A DNA stretch of 64,000 nt from Chlorops oryzae (Eukaryota; Arthropoda; Insecta; Diptera; Chloropidae). Within the stretch, counting starts at the first letter, position 1, and each line of letters opens with the position of its first letter. The stretch lies in assembly GCA_020466095.1 (NCBI GenBank), contig CM035808.1, forward strand, positions 32,763,502 to 32,827,501, written 5' to 3'. Of this stretch, positions 28,432-41,543 are shown one piece after another. The translations under genes were made by a program, and so were the position numbers. The notes under the pieces were generated by a model that worked only from the letters and a program-made list of their open reading frames with translations, made no database searches and was not told the DNA's origin.

Positions 28432-31377
28432 CTATTATATACCTTGGATTGAAAGAAATTTAAATCTTGGAAGAACAATTTGAAGTCAAACGAAAACCAA
28501 GGTAACTCATCTCATTTGGAAGGACACTTCTTTATGATCCCTTTCATAGCTGGAATTACTGTTTCTAAGACGTTTGTAATTCTATTTACATACCTATGTT
28601 AGAAACAACATTTGCACTTTGTAAGTGAAATTTTTTTTTTCCTAATTTTTAGTTCCTGCAGAATAAAAATTGAATAGCGGAACACTTTAGCAGTCCGTTG
28701 CTAAGAGAAAAAAAAATTGAAGATTTGAAGAAATTATTGAAGTTAATTTTTGTGTCCTGCGATTACTTGCACAGTTGCGAGTAGGTTCTTTGCTTCCTTG
28801 GTTTTGAGATTAACCTTCACTAACCTACTTTTTTTAAACCAAAAAGGAAAAACGTTCGTTTCAAGCCTCCCAATTAGCTTACACAGAATGTTCAAGAGTC
28901 AAGTGCTCGCATTGGAGGTCAATAGTAAATGGATAGAGGTAAAAAGAGTAAACAAAGCTTGGCAGAAAACTGTATGAAAACGGCGATACAATTTACGCTT
29001 TGAAATTTAAATAAATTCTTCCACATATTAATATTTAAAAAAAATTTTTTTTACTTACAATTCTTTACAATATAATAATGAAAGCCCCATGTTAGAGGTG
29101 AGTTGAGATGAGAGAAAGGCGACCGGTCCTTTGCTCTTTAGACCGACCCGCGGTCGACCAAGGACTGGTCCCAATTACTGCAGGGTTCATATACATACAT
29201 ATATGTACAGCAAAATATTACGCTAGCTACAAAGAAACCAATGGCTCATATATGTATGTGAGCAGGTGACCCGGTTTTGGCCGCCTTAAGAGTTTTGTAA
29301 ACTTTGAAGTCTTCAAATTTAAACTGTTTTTTTTATCAATGGCACGATTTTTTGTAAAATGTCATTAATAATATAACTAACTTTGCTATGAAAAAGAATT
29401 TTTTTCAAACATAAACTTGGTAAAAAGTTATCAAAAAAAAAAAAAAATAAGATAAAAATCGTTTAATGCTATTTCTGGCCATTACTAATAAAATGTGGAA
29501 TCTCTCAAAAAATTTTAAATCATTTCTATGCCTTATTTAGAACGCCTTAAAAACCTAAAAGGCCCAAAAGGGGTCAGTCGCCAAAACCGGATCACTTGCC
29601 CTGTATAAGGCAAATGGAGTGAAATATGAGTGCGGAAAGAGTCATGTAGAGTCACTCTTAGATGCACTAATTCAATGTATCAAATGGATTTCGAATTGGA
29701 AGACATACAGCCCTATTTCAAATCAATAGACCCTTTTTCCCTTTTTCCCCTAGAAATGCTTCTCTGCTCAAAAATGGAGAATTCTTAGCGTCAATTTAAG
29801 GAAAAAATTGATAAACTCTGCGTGAAAATGGTCGCAATTCCTGCCTCCTTTATATTACCTTCCCAGCGTGCTTAGAATGAGAGAATTTTTTTCAAATCCG
29901 TGGGGGAAAACTACCTGGGAACATTTAGAATCGGGGCTGATATATGTACTTGTGATTGTTACAGGATTCAAATGTTTGCTGGATTAAGAGTTGTGCGCAT
30001 CTTCCTGAATTTAAGTTTATAACTTTATATTGTTTTATATACTTATACATATATGTTTTAAGTGAACATATGTACGTGTTGAAATTAAATATTTCCTGCT
30101 GTCTTGTTTGTTTGAAATTATGGCATTTCATTCAAAAGAAATATTCACAGCCTTTGAAAAAGAGATTCGCAACTAACTGATTGTTCGGGCTACCACGATT
30201 ATGTATTATATAAATATATATATATATATAATAAGGACCACTTACCTTTGATGTTCTCCGAAAATACCGCTTCGTAAAAAGATGATGATGTTACTGGAAC
30301 TGTCGTAGGAAAATAGTTCGCAATTATGCCGGAGGATTACCCGAACGCGCGCGGCGTAGTTGTTAAAGATTTGAATGAAGTTCGAGAAAGACGAAGGGTT
30401 CTAATTAACCGCGAAGGAGATCAATTTCGCGAGATGGTTTACTTCACTACGTCACGCACTGCACTCGAGTCGGTCACAACGCGTTTCACTCTGCGATTGC
30501 ATTTTTTTCGGTCCTTTCCAATATAAATACAGTCGAGCACTGTTGCCACGTTTCACTGGAACCTTTTTCTATACGAATTTTCATCACAACTGTTTCGTCG
30601 ATTTCAGGATCGAAAGACTTAACGAAAGCTTAACAACGTTCGCGGCGGTGTTCAGAGGATCGATTTAAAACTAGGATCGAACAGTGTTGTTAGTGTGCTG
30701 TTTTTGGCTGCTCTGCCGCCCTGTGCGGTGTTGCCGCCGTTTCTCGATTTCGCTTCTTAGTCCGCGGTCACACAGGTGCAATGATGAAATCGGACAATGA
30801 TTTTGCATAAATATTGGTAATAGGGTGCTATCACTTCCATATCAATGTGTGTTATCGAGCTTAAGACACCCTGTATGCACTCCAAGCTCATAAATCGCGA
30901 ACTGTCAGCAACAGCTGAAAAAAGAAAGAAAATTTTGTTTTCATTACATAATTTTTTGTTTTGTTGTGCGCACATTCGTCAAAATTGCCTCAAATTGCGC
31001 GATCGAAAAAGAAAAAAAAATTGAATTATTTTATAATTAATAAATATTGATGAATTCATTTCTTTTTTATTTTCTTTGCAAACAAATCTTGATTTCCATG
31101 TGAATATGGGATCATTGTTTTAATATTTTTAGCCTCATTAAAATCAAAATAAAGAAATTATAAAGATAAACCTGTTCAAATTAACAATCGCATGTCAACG
31201 GAGCGAAAGCGAAGTGTTGTTTGGGAGTTTTTTGAACTCATTCATTTCGTGCAAAGTTTAATTGACCAGCGTAAAGCAAAAGAAGTCAATTTAAGTCAAC
31301 ATAAAACTATTCGTATCAATTATGATTATAATTGAAAATAATATGGCAGCATTTGTTGCTTCAATGCAATTCGTTTG
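28432..31377. other. Gene-poor region after SP5
   Basis: DNA just downstream of SP5 is decayed copy of the SP4 tail. At 29263-29603 a ~340-bp inverted-repeat element has termini AGGTGACCCGGTTTTGGC and (reverse complement) AGTGATCCGGTTTTGGC. At 29915-29940 is a fragment with TTTAGAATCGGGGCTGA, shared with 34345, 49563 and 52676. 30300-30750 is richer in CG and contains a candidate promoter. No confident gene. Confidence 0.5.
30522..30558 (+). promoter_or_regulatory. Candidate TATA/Inr core promoter
   Basis: TATAAATA at 30522-30529, with TTCACT centred on A 30555, 33 bases downstream, the usual TATA-to-start distance. The surroundings are CG-richer than the neighbourhood. There is no clear DPE and I cannot identify the gene it would drive. 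It could also be a retroelement or distal-exon promoter. Confidence 0.4.
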
Positions 31378-31500
31378 ATGTCTGGTTTCCAATAGCACAC
31401 AGCGATTCCGGTTAATATTCAACACATGAAAACATATTGAGACACTTCTAATCAACTGCGGACTTTATTATGACTAGTTCCATCCCAGCAAACATATTCG
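31378..31500. repeat. Short hairpin repeat family (copy 4)
   Basis: Related to 19430-19580 (TCTGGTTTCCAA, then AATATTCAACACATG and ACTAGTTCC). It stands alone, outside any protease gene. Confidence 0.5.
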
Positions 31501-31888
31501 GAGGGCTCAGAAATATGAGTCCGAAATGAGTAAGAAATATGGAGAAAATAAGAAAAATAAGGAATAATGCTTAGATAAGTAATTGTTAGTAATATTTTAG
31601 CCTTTTTTCCAACCAAAGATGATGAGATCATCGCATTTTTGTGCTTTTGGCTTTACGTAAGCTAGTTAATTATGAAGTGCCAAATATATTAACAAGTAAC
31701 TAAGCAGGTAGTGAAGAAATTGATTAATTACCTCACTTTTTTTTTACTTAATGTAATAACTCAATTGGAATTTACAGTCAGTCATCTTAATAAAGATCTT
31801 TTTCTCACGATACCTTTGTGTAATTATAGGTCAACGATGAGATGCTGCGGTTCTAGAGAAAAAATTTCAACAATTTCTAAGTAGCTTT

Positions 31889-32800
31889 ATACCCGACACA
31901 CTCTGTGTCGAAGCTATATTGCATTTGTGCGTACGTGTGTAACACCGAGAATCATTCGAAATAGACCATACATACAAAATGTATATAGAAATGATCAGTG
32001 TCACCAGGAGATTCAATTTAGCCATGTCGATCCTTCCATCTGTTTGTATACAGGTTTCATATACAGGGTGTTGAGCTATTTCCACGACATTCGGTATGGG
32101 TATTGGTGGGAACATAAGCAAGATCGGACCATTTTTAGGGGTACCTCCATTACTAGGGTCTGTTATGAAAATCATGAAAAATCGTGTTATCTAGAATCTA
32201 GAATTTTTCATCTTTGAAATTTTCAATGAATTTAATCTGTTTCCATAATCGTGTCCTTTAATGGGCGGTTGCTCTAGTACTAGGGCATGGCACAAAATCG
32301 TAGTTTTTCGAGAATTTCTAATGAAATCTGAGCGTATATTTAGGCCTTCGATTACTTTGAAAATATTTGGTCACCAGAACAATCATGTGAATACCATGTC
32401 TGTCATCATAGATCGATCTTCCATCTGTTTGTATACAGGTTTCATATACAGGGTGTTGAGCTATTTCCACGACATTCGTATGTATTGGCGGGAACATAAG
32501 CAAGATCGGCCATTTTAGGTACCTCCATACTAGTCTGTATGAAAAATACTGACTAGAATTGATTTTTTGAATTTGACTTCATCGTCCATTTAATAGGTGC
32601 TCTATAGCACACAAGATCGTTTTTCGAGAATCAAATTGAGTATATGCCTTCGTCTGGAAATCCACAATCTGTAAAAAAGTCGCAAAAATGGTCTATCTGC
32701 GACGCTATCTGTTTTATGAAAAAAGTGTGCAAACATACATGTCTGTGTCGGGTATTGTATTGTCAGGCTTGCCTCAATATAAAACCGTTACTTGGTTTAA
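31889..32800 (+). repeat. DINE-1/Helentron-like repeat, copy B, internally duplicated
   Basis: Starts ATACCCGACACACTCTGTG and ends with a hairpin remnant (GTCAGGCTTGCCTC) before a CCGTTACTTG-type end. A block of about 100 bp around GTTTGTATACAGGTTTCATA occurs twice (32040 and 32428), so the copy contains a partial internal tandem duplication. Confidence 0.7.
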
Positions 32801-33173
32801 TCTCTAACTGCTGGGGAAAGTGTATGGAAGTTGAGTATCAAAAAAAAAAAAGCTTCAAAATTCGATCATTCGTGTGTACGTTTTTAGGTTCATCAGGCGT
32901 TAATGGTTTAATAGTTGTGTTGGTGTTTAAAAATGAACTGTTTCAGTCGTCGTTGTAGATCGAGACCCCCTTAACGGGATTAATGAAGAGATTTTATGAA
33001 ATCTTATTTAATTGCTCATTAGTTAGTGCAATTGAGTTCGATTAATCACAACACTTAAAACAAAATGGATTCCATATCGAAACATGATATTTTAATTATT
33101 TGCATTTGACATTTGAGGTAAGTGTATGTAAGTAAGTTGAGTATACGGAATTCCTAAATTTTGGTTTGTTTGT

Positions 33174-33674
33174 ATGAAAAGCTATTTTATGATGGCCATT
33201 CGAGCGGCTGTAAATTTGTTAATAATCCTTATATGTACTCTCTACCAGCATGCCAGCCTATGTATAAGAAATATTAAAAAATTTGAAATTCTCAAAGAGG
33301 TAAGTCAAATTCACAACCAGCATTCAGCTATTCTCAGACAAAAGACCGAGCGAAAAACCCCGAAAGAAAGTTCTGCCAAGCAGGAAATGCCATTCTCGAA
33401 TATAGCCGAAAAAAAGGGCAAGAATTATCAAGAATGTTCTTAAGTGAAAAAGGCATATATCCGGGCTGCTTATCCTCGAGGGCGTACTGTGTTAACTAAT
33501 TCTGCGTATACATATCTCCAACATTTGTTCTATTCGTTCAATAGGCGTTCGCTCTTTGAATGGAAAGAAGTTCCGTTATCTGAACTCTCACAATATTCTC
33601 CAGAATTTATTTTTGGCACAATGCGGGAAAACTTAAAAATTCTTCACACATTTGGGTTTTCCTTAAAAATATGA
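33174..33674 (+). CDS. Possible small secreted-protein gene, unrecognised
   Basis: From ATG 33174 the frame gives a signal-peptide-like start (RAAVNLLIILICTLYQHASL) and a Lys/Gln-rich segment to TAA 33441-33443. The same frame then stays open for another 76 codons to TGA 33672-33674. A textbook donor AAAGAGGTAAGT lies at 33295-33306, so the real structure may be spliced, but no in-phase acceptor is obvious (the best, CAATAG near 33545, gives a different phase). I do not recognise a family. It may be an orphan gene, a transposon fragment or chance. Confidence 0.25.
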
Positions 33675-34028
33675 TTTTTCCGCTCTCAGTTGAACACATG
33701 TATGTAGAGAGTACCCTGTAGCATATCTACATGTGTACATACTTTCCTAATTGAAATATTGTTATGCAAAATATACATACCTAGATAGACGCATATACAT
33801 AAGTACTCGAGCGTGGCGATCCCTCAACATAATACTTAGATCGTATTTTTGTTTATATCTTTAATGTGTATAAATTTCATTCCGCCATGGAAAATAGCCA
33901 TTTCAGTTACTTTCCCTTTGATGAATGTACGATTAAGATAAGACTTCTGCTCCAGAGGCCGCGTTACCAACTTAAAAAAAAAAAAAAAACTACAATTTAT
34001 TCATTATTTGCATTTTTGAGTCGTTTAA

Positions 34029-34397
34029 CCCTTTCACTACGATTGCAAGCATTTTTATACCCGAAACACACTGTGTCCAGGCTATGTTGCCTTTGTGTGG
34101 TTGTGTGTTACACCGAGAACCATTCGAGATAGACCATATAAAATATGTATAGAAATGATCAGATTCGATTTAGCCATCGTCCGTTCGTCTGTCTGTCTGT
34201 CCTTATACAGTTTTCTTATCGAACGAATTGAGCTATCTTCATGAAACTTGGTATGCGTATTGGCGGGAACATGAGCAAGATCAAGAGAATGGACGAGATT
34301 GGACCATTTTTTAGGGTACCTCCAGTACTAGGGTCTGTTGTCTGGAATATTTAGAATCGGGCTGCATATCTGAATATGTAGCTTGGTAGTGAAAGGG
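34029..34397. mobile_element. TTAA-flanked piggyBac-like element hosting a DINE copy
   Basis: Termini CCCTTTCACTACGA and (reverse complement) CCCTTTCACTACCA, flanked by TTAA 34025-34028 and TTAA 34398-34401. Most of the interior is an inserted DINE-1-like fragment (34059-34345). Confidence 0.78.
34059..34345 (+). repeat. DINE-1/Helentron-like repeat, copy C, nested and 3'-truncated
   Basis: Begins TATACCCGAAACACACTGTG, has the CGTCTGTCTGTC run and ends after CTAGGGTCTG. It lies wholly inside the TTAA element at 34029-34397, so it is the younger insertion. Confidence 0.72.
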
Positions 34398-36351
34398 TTA
34401 AGATTTCAGTTGTTGATTCCTTAAAACTCATTTCAATAGTATAAAGATATTCCATTGCGACTCATTCGAAATCCATTCCATAGATGAGATCAATGCTATC
34501 AGCATTTTTTTCTTCGACCAGGCAATATTCATTTCAATTTGAGGTCCTATGAAAATGCGTGCCTAAGTACTCAGAGAAACCTTGACGTCTCCAGCGATTC
34601 AAAATATTTTGCATTAATGCTAACGCAGCCTAATGGTATGCCCAGATAGCAGTTTTGCTCTGCATCGCATTACATGCTCAGACACACACACACACACACA
34701 TACGCGACACACAAATCTGCTCTTTGCGATGCTTTTTTTCTTCTTTTCTTTGATTTCGATTTCTGATTTAGGTGTTGTTGTTCCTGCCGTTTCCGATGTG
34801 TGGAGGAGCGTGCAATGCTCAGTCGTCGTTCGATCGTGCAAATATAAAGTTGGAAATCGACTTCGAGATGAAATCGCGGGTAACTTGAATGTGAGTTTTC
34901 CCTGCGAGGGAGCCAAAGCGGAGCGAACCGAACCGAACCGTATCGCGTCGAACCGAATCGAATGGAGAGAGCGATTTGTTTTTAATTTTATTAATTATGG
35001 AAATCAAAGAATTTCAACATGTGTTCGCAAAGTCGCATAATCCAAATGCCAGTTTTTGCATTCAAACGTATAAATAAATGTTAAAAAGAAAAAGAAAAAC
35101 ATGAGATTGCATGTTGAACTTGATAATTTTGTTTTTAGTGACGTTCAATAAAAAAGAAAATTAATTATTTAATTCAAAATAAACCAACGGGCCTATTCGA
35201 AGGTGTGATGAAGAAAAATACACATTTTCTTAGTCAACACCAGCCGGTCAAAATAAAGTGTTTTTTTTTTTTTTTTTGTGAGGAGCATTCCAAACAAGTT
35301 CTCCGAACGCTTGAGAATGTTTTGAGGATTGTTGACGTTGCAAAATTTTATTGCTTTGATCTCTTTAAATGCTGAGGCAAAGAAAACAAAAAAGATTCGA
35401 TCTCAAGGCTTATTGCCACGTCTTTGAATAATTTGGCCGATGAATTTTTTCCAATCGAAAAGCCTAACATTAGGAAAAAAAAAAATATATGAAATTCATG
35501 AATGAGCAATGAGGGAGCGAACATCTAACACCAACTTCAAAAGTGCCTCAACTCAAAAGTATTTTTTTTTACAAAGCTCAGTAATGAAAATGTTTCATTG
35601 AGAAATGTGATTGATTTATAAGAGCCCAAGATTTTATGGACCGACAAATTTCAAAACAAACACTCCTACATGCATATATACACATGGCCATTTCCTCAAA
35701 AAGTAACGTTTTTGTCGCGTCCGTATAGGTATATGTATGTACATATGTAGCTCATTGGGTGCATTCAGCTGACTCAACTCTTGTGCCACTGTTGAGTATA
35801 CTTCGGCTAAAAGGTGCGCTACCAACTGAGCTATGCTCTAGCAAACGTGGTGTCCTAACGTGACGAAAAACGGAAGCTGCTTTATTCTCTTTACCTGTTC
35901 AAATGAAAGAGTCTACGAAAATCAAATGAGATTATTGAAGTAACTTCATTAGACCTGACAAGCAATATTTTTAGCTTAAAGGTCATAAATTTTAATCCAA
36001 AAATTCCTATTAGTTTTCTATGGATTGAGGTACCTATAATATGGTAGCGTAACGTAAAATTTACGTGACAATTTTTCAAAAATGTATTGTTGTCATGAAA
36101 AGAGTCTTAAATTGTTACCTCAGTTCTTTTCAATTATGGATAGGACATTATAAATAAGAGTGTAAATTATACTCTTTGTTAATGACAACATATTGATATG
36201 CTTGCGGAATCAGAAAATAATTAGTGACTAATTTTTAATGGCTGCTTTTGATTGCTTCTTTGGTTGGTTGGTTGAATTATTATGTAGGATTAGTGCAATA
36301 GTTAGAGTTAATTAAATGGCTCAACTGTCATGGAGAAAACACCGTTAAGAG
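34398..36351. other. Gene-poor region with a tRNA-like fragment
   Basis: Contains (CA)n at 34683-34700, a short array of CGAAC-type units near 34922-34965 and a long poly-T. On the minus strand at about 35770-35840, TAGCTCAGTTGG (35822-35833) is a perfect Pol III A box in a tRNA-like D-arm context, but no good B box or cloverleaf follows. It is probably a SINE or tRNA relic. At 35687-35735 a GCCATTTCC terminus repeats the sequence at 6303-6354. Confidence 0.45.
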
Positions 36352-36652
36352 CAGGGCCGGATTATAGGATGGACCGGGTAGGCCATGGCCTAGGGGCTCC
36401 CACATTTTAGGGGGCCCCGCAAACAGTAAGCTAAACAAATTAATAAATAATTGAACACTTTTTTTTTGTTTTATATAATTTTCAATAGTTTTTTGGGGAA
36501 TAGTGTCAATTGTATCAAATGGGGATTTCCGCTCGGGAATATATAATATATTTGTTAAGTACTCCCAACGCCGAGAATTTTTTTTTTTTTTTGAAAAGGG
36601 GCCCCCACTCAACAACCGGTTTAGGGACCCCAAAAACCTCAATACGGCCCTG
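36352..36652. mobile_element. hAT-like MITE, 301 bp
   Basis: Terminal inverted repeats CAGGGCCGGATT ... AATACGGCCCTG with an 8-bp target duplication GTTAAGAG/GTTAAGAT (36344-36351 and 36653-36660, one mismatch). G-rich and C-rich subterminal blocks; no coding capacity. Confidence 0.85.
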
Positions 36653-36732
36653 GTTAAGATCAATTAAAACACTAGAAAAACAACAAAGTCAACTTTGCCA
36701 TCAGTTTTCCCATCAGTATGTATTTATGTATG

Positions 36733-36916
36733 TTGGAGTGGCTGCCATTTAGGCCGTTGTGATACTACGAGGGGTTTTTCTTGTGTTTGTGTGAGTGTGT
36801 ATTTCTTTTTATGTAGTGTGCCGCTTACATGCGATTTTTTTGAAAAATCAGTGCTTGGCTTGGAACATTACACTCCATCTCGCCTGTGCCGGGAACCAAA
36901 CCTCGGACCCTGGACT
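36733..36916 (-). mobile_element. tRNA-derived SINE, copy 3, 5'-truncated
   Basis: Reverse-strand copy of the family at 19706-19947. The B-box region (GGTTTGGTTCCCGG) and the body with CACTCACACAAACACAAG are present, but the A box is missing. 5' truncation is typical of LINE-mobilised SINEs. Confidence 0.78.
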
Positions 36917-38786
36917 TTAAAATAGTAGAATTCAGATATTTTTCTATGATAATACAAGCCCAAAAATTTTTTCCAAAACAACTTTTAAATTTTCGTGTAC
37001 GGTCGACCTTTCTGTGGAAATGCCCATACGTCTGTATAAATGCACGTAAATAGCTTAAAAAACTCAAAATTTCGGCTTGTGTCTCTTTTCGTGTACATGA
37101 GCCATATGCCATAGGTAATGGTAATAGATATAGTGAACCCTCGGTAATTCAGCTCCGGTCTTACCCGGCATCCCCTGTTGTTCGGCATGTCGATTATTCA
37201 GGGGTATCATGGAGATAGAATCGATTTAGAAATGCGTCGAAATTAAAAACCGATTACGATTTGAAATCATGTAAACGACTCGATTGTCATGTTTTCGAAA
37301 AATTTAAAATCAATATTCGAAAAAATTCTATAATAAAACGTGGGGCTTAGTTTACCAAATTTGCCATACATAATAAAGTGTGGTTTTTACATCAAAGTAC
37401 AACATATATTTCAAATCTTATTATTGGCACTCTTTTGAAAGAAATTCCGGACTATAGGGGATTTTCTTAGGCGGCCCCCTATAATCCGAGAAATTCGATT
37501 GTTCGGCACTGCCCCGCAAAACGTTTGCCCGATTATCGGAGGTCTACTGTATTTCAATTTGACTATAATGTACCCAATTAGGTAGCCTGAAACTCTGTCG
37601 CCGCGTCTCGCAATTGACAAAGGGGGAAACTTTGCTCTAATGAGCTCCGATCGCGTGGCAGGAAACCTTTTCGAGTGGGCGAAAATAAACGTGCTTTTGA
37701 TCTTACATTCCTGTGTATTAATTTTCGAGAGACAGGTTTTCGCTGTCTGGTCATATCGTCGCTCATGGATGGACGACAAGGAATGTACTGTACATATGTA
37801 CATAAATATTTGTATATAAATGTAAATAGGCTCGCAAAGATCAAGCCCCCGCAGTTATGCTCACAGGCCCATATTTAGAGCTGGACATAAAAATGTCGCC
37901 GTTTTTATTTTTTTCTTTTTTTGGTTTTCTTCTTGCCAGACCAACGGACCGACGTACATATGAAGCTAAGTTTCGTATGTTTTAAATGCCGTTGTCTTGT
38001 CGTGAAGTTTCTCGAAGATCGTTGAGATTTTCATGGCACGCAAGCCGGCCGCAAGAAAAATAAACTTAAAAGCCTAAATTATGCATTCCTTTTGCAATTC
38101 AAATTGTCTTAATACATACAAAAAAAGTGGACCTTTTCCTTCAATACCCTTTTCAATCCCCTCGATCACTCGTTGTAATTGAAAGTCAAATAAAAAAAAA
38201 AATTTTTTTTTTCATAAAAAAATTCCCTCTGAAATAAGTGAGTATGTATGTATGTATGTCGTACCGTTTTTCGTATCGCAGACGCGCCTGAACAATCGTT
38301 ATTCATTTGACTCCAAAAGAATTAGTATCCGTCGAGTTATGATCAGAGTGTCCCATTGTTGTGCCATTCCTAGACCAACATGCCGTTGTGGTCTTTTAAC
38401 TTGTTTTTCTACTTCCAAAGCCGCTCTTACGCGATTTCTCTCACTCCGTTCGTTTAAATTTCTCTTCAATGTTTCAAAAAAACAAAAAAAAAAAAATTAA
38501 AAAAAAAAAGTACAACAAAAAATAATAATAAAAACGAAAAACCCGATGTTTATTTACCAACAAGTATCTGGCAACAAGTTCACAGCTACATCTTTAGGCC
38601 AACAAAACAAAGAGTGTCTTCGAAAAACTCACTTGTTGCTTGTTTTCTCTCACGGAAGAAGTCGTGTGGTGTGCTTCACGTTTTATGGCCTAGAGCTTGG
38701 CTGAACATTTTCAGGCCGCATTGATTTGTTTACGCGACAAGAGCGACCGCGAAAGAGCGAGAGAGCGATCTCGAGAAAAGTCGCTC
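36917..38786. other. Spacer before the MADF gene promoter
   Basis: Near 37000-37032 lies a solitary terminus of the GGGCATTTCC family (GTGGAAATGCCCATACG). The rest is AT-rich with homopolymers. No gene recognised. Confidence 0.5.
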
Positions 38787-38818
38787 AGTCAGTTGGTTCG
38801 GTAATTCGGTATTGGACA
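38785..38818 (+). promoter_or_regulatory. Inr + DPE core promoter of the MADF/zinc-finger gene
   Basis: Initiator TCAGTC with A+1 at 38787 and a downstream promoter element GGACA at 38814-38818, exactly +28 to +32, matching RGWYV. There is no TATA box at the expected distance. This is the classical TATA-less Drosophila arrangement. The ATG lies 252 bases downstream. Confidence 0.7.
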
Positions 38819-39038
38819 GTACGCAAGCGCGGTGTGAAGTCGAAGTTCATGAATCGAGCCCGGATTCTATTCAACTGATGTAAGGTTTTTTTCCCCCCCA
38901 CCCCTTTAGCTCAACATGATTTTCAGAACAATCAAGTGAAACCGAAAGAAAGAACGACGGCTATTACCAATATAAAAGTGAAAAAAAAAAAAAAAAATTT
39001 AAGAAAAAGAAGTAAGTGAGTAAAGGAAACTCGCCGAC

Positions 39039-41477
39039 ATGGTCAACCGTCGGTTAGAAATTGGACAACGTTTTCAGTGCGGTGAAGTGTTCTTAACCAA
39101 TCTCGATGGACATTCGAGCTATTGTGCGGTGGAATGTCAATTATGCGACGACAGAACGATATTCAGTCTTGCGGAGTTCTCGGAGCACATTGAAAAATGG
39201 CACACCGATCGTGACGATGAATTACATCATGGAGAAATGGTGTGTGATTTTTTTTTTTATAAGTAGTTAAAAAAAAAGTTAATTAAAAATTGTTTTTCAT
39301 TCTCCATTTTTTGATTAATTTTTTGATCAATTTTTTTGTCTCTCACAGCAAGAGGTGGCGAAGGAATTAGCCACTTCAAACGATGAGGTTATTCAACCCT
39401 TTGAGAAAGTGTTAATTATAACTGAGGCAAAGGCTACACTGAACCAAATGTACAATGATTCCGAAGAGGCGATCGGCATAACGAATGATCGTTTCGAAAG
39501 TGTTACCGAAATATCGGAGAGCTCAAAAAATGTCGCACGTTCGGTAAACGTCGATGGCAATTTAAGGGAAAAAATCAATGCAAAACTTAAGTTTTCTCAG
39601 CAAATAAATGATGACAATAAAACTGAGAATGGTGATAATAATAATGATTTTGTTAATGACTATGACGACGATGATGATGACGACGATGATGATGATGATG
39701 ATGATGATGACGACTGTGATTCCTATAGATCGAATGAAAGTGTTTGTGATCAGAATAAATATGGGGAATTGTCAAATAAAGCGACGAGTAAAAATAATGA
39801 TAAAATTCAAAATACCCCCATCGATCGTTCGGAAGATAGTGGCGTTGAGAAGTCCGAAGCTAGCAGCTTTACTGCTTCAACGCCTCAACATTCAACTTCC
39901 GAGGATGAGGCACCATTCCAGCCGAGCGCTCTCAATATAAGAGAACAAATTCGATTGGCATTGAATGTAAGTTAAAAAAAAAAAAAAAGAAAGCTTCCAA
40001 TGTTTTTTTCACTTATTTTTCATATAAACCTGATTCATTAGCGACAAATTTCACTTAATAATTGACCACATTTTATTTGCCAAAATAATTTTTTCCATTA
40101 TATGAAAAGTAGGATTTACACTATAAAAAAAAAATTTTTTTTTTGCGAGGGACGCACGAAGACAGACAGACACAGAGAGAGAGAGAGAGAGAGGGAGGCA
40201 GAGAGGAGGGGGAGAAATCCAAGAGAATTTACTTTTTTAATCTATTCTCTTAAGTGCTTTCAACGAGTACTGTTCATGTAAAATTTTCTAGAAGAAATTA
40301 AAATGCCCAAACCGTCTAGGCAAGGTCGTTAATGCTTCCAGTTTCTTTTCTCTCATACCACATGCAAAAAAAAACTAAGAAAAATGGAATGAAAAGAGCT
40401 CCGAAACCCATTAACACGGCCTATTGAATCAAACTTCATTGCCCCATTCCACTTTTCTTGGTCGAAAGAGCACAGCAACATTGAAGCATAACCGCTAGTT
40501 AAGTGGTCTTTTTAACTTTTCGAAATCTGTGCAACTTCTTTCTTCGATGGTCCATGATCTTGCAAGTCAAGATTTAATCATCTCGACCATGTACCAAATT
40601 GAAGTTACAGATTATTAATGAAATTATCTATAATACTTATAACTTTTTGTTTGTTGTTGTTTATGTGTTCATTTTCTTCGCGATTAGGGTCCAAACTTTT
40701 CGTTTTTAAAGTAATTTTATACAATTTTCATCGTATAAAGAGACTTGAGAAAGTTGAAATTGCGTCCTCAGATGGCGTATTGCGTATTGAAAGCCGAAAA
40801 AATAATGTCATTCTCTTCGTGATTTTGTGATTGATTGAGGTTGAGGAAATTATGTAGGTAGGTATGTTTTGTTTTGTGTGCGTATGTGAAAACCAGTACT
40901 CTTTGACCACATGGGCCGAATCGCATTCAATCGGGAAATAAATAAATAAAAAAAAAGACAAGCCAATCGCAAAATGGCCATTATTTGTTTCTCCTTTTTC
41001 ATGCTCGTTCGAAGCCGATGAGCAATATCTTTCATATCAATTCACGAAAAAGCTGTAATTAATTCAATGATCAATTGTGCTTAACGAAGCGATACGCAAC
41101 GAATACAAAAAGTCGTACCTATCGGAAACGCCGATCTTTCGAGTTTTGAAATATTTCAGGATTTTCCATAAAATGTTTTTTTTTTTTTTGTGATAGTTCC
41201 GATTAATTGAGTTGTTATCATGCACATTTTAAATTTAACGTTTTCCTTTGAAGGGTTCAAAGTTTTGATGATTTTTCAACACCGCGTCATTTGTCAAATT
41301 GATCCCGGCGCGTATCGAAGGGATGCAAAGGTGTCTCTGTCTCATTCTCTATCTCGCTGTCCGTCTCTCTCTCCTTGTGTCTCTCTCTCTGTCTCTCTCC
41401 GCCTCTATCCGTCTCTCTCTCCTTGTGTCTCTCTTCTTGTCTCTCTTCCTCTCCTCTCTCCTCTTCTCCTCTCTCTC

Positions 41478-41543
<66 letters not shown>

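Noticed and set aside
34633..35040. 135-codon open frame with His-Thr repeats
   Set aside because: The start lies in a (CA)n microsatellite and the end in CGAAC units; no recognisable domain.
35770..35840. Minus-strand tRNA gene with TAGCTCAGTTGG
   Set aside because: Only the A box and D-arm context fit; the T arm and acceptor stem do not pair. Kept as a tRNA-like relic in the region entry.
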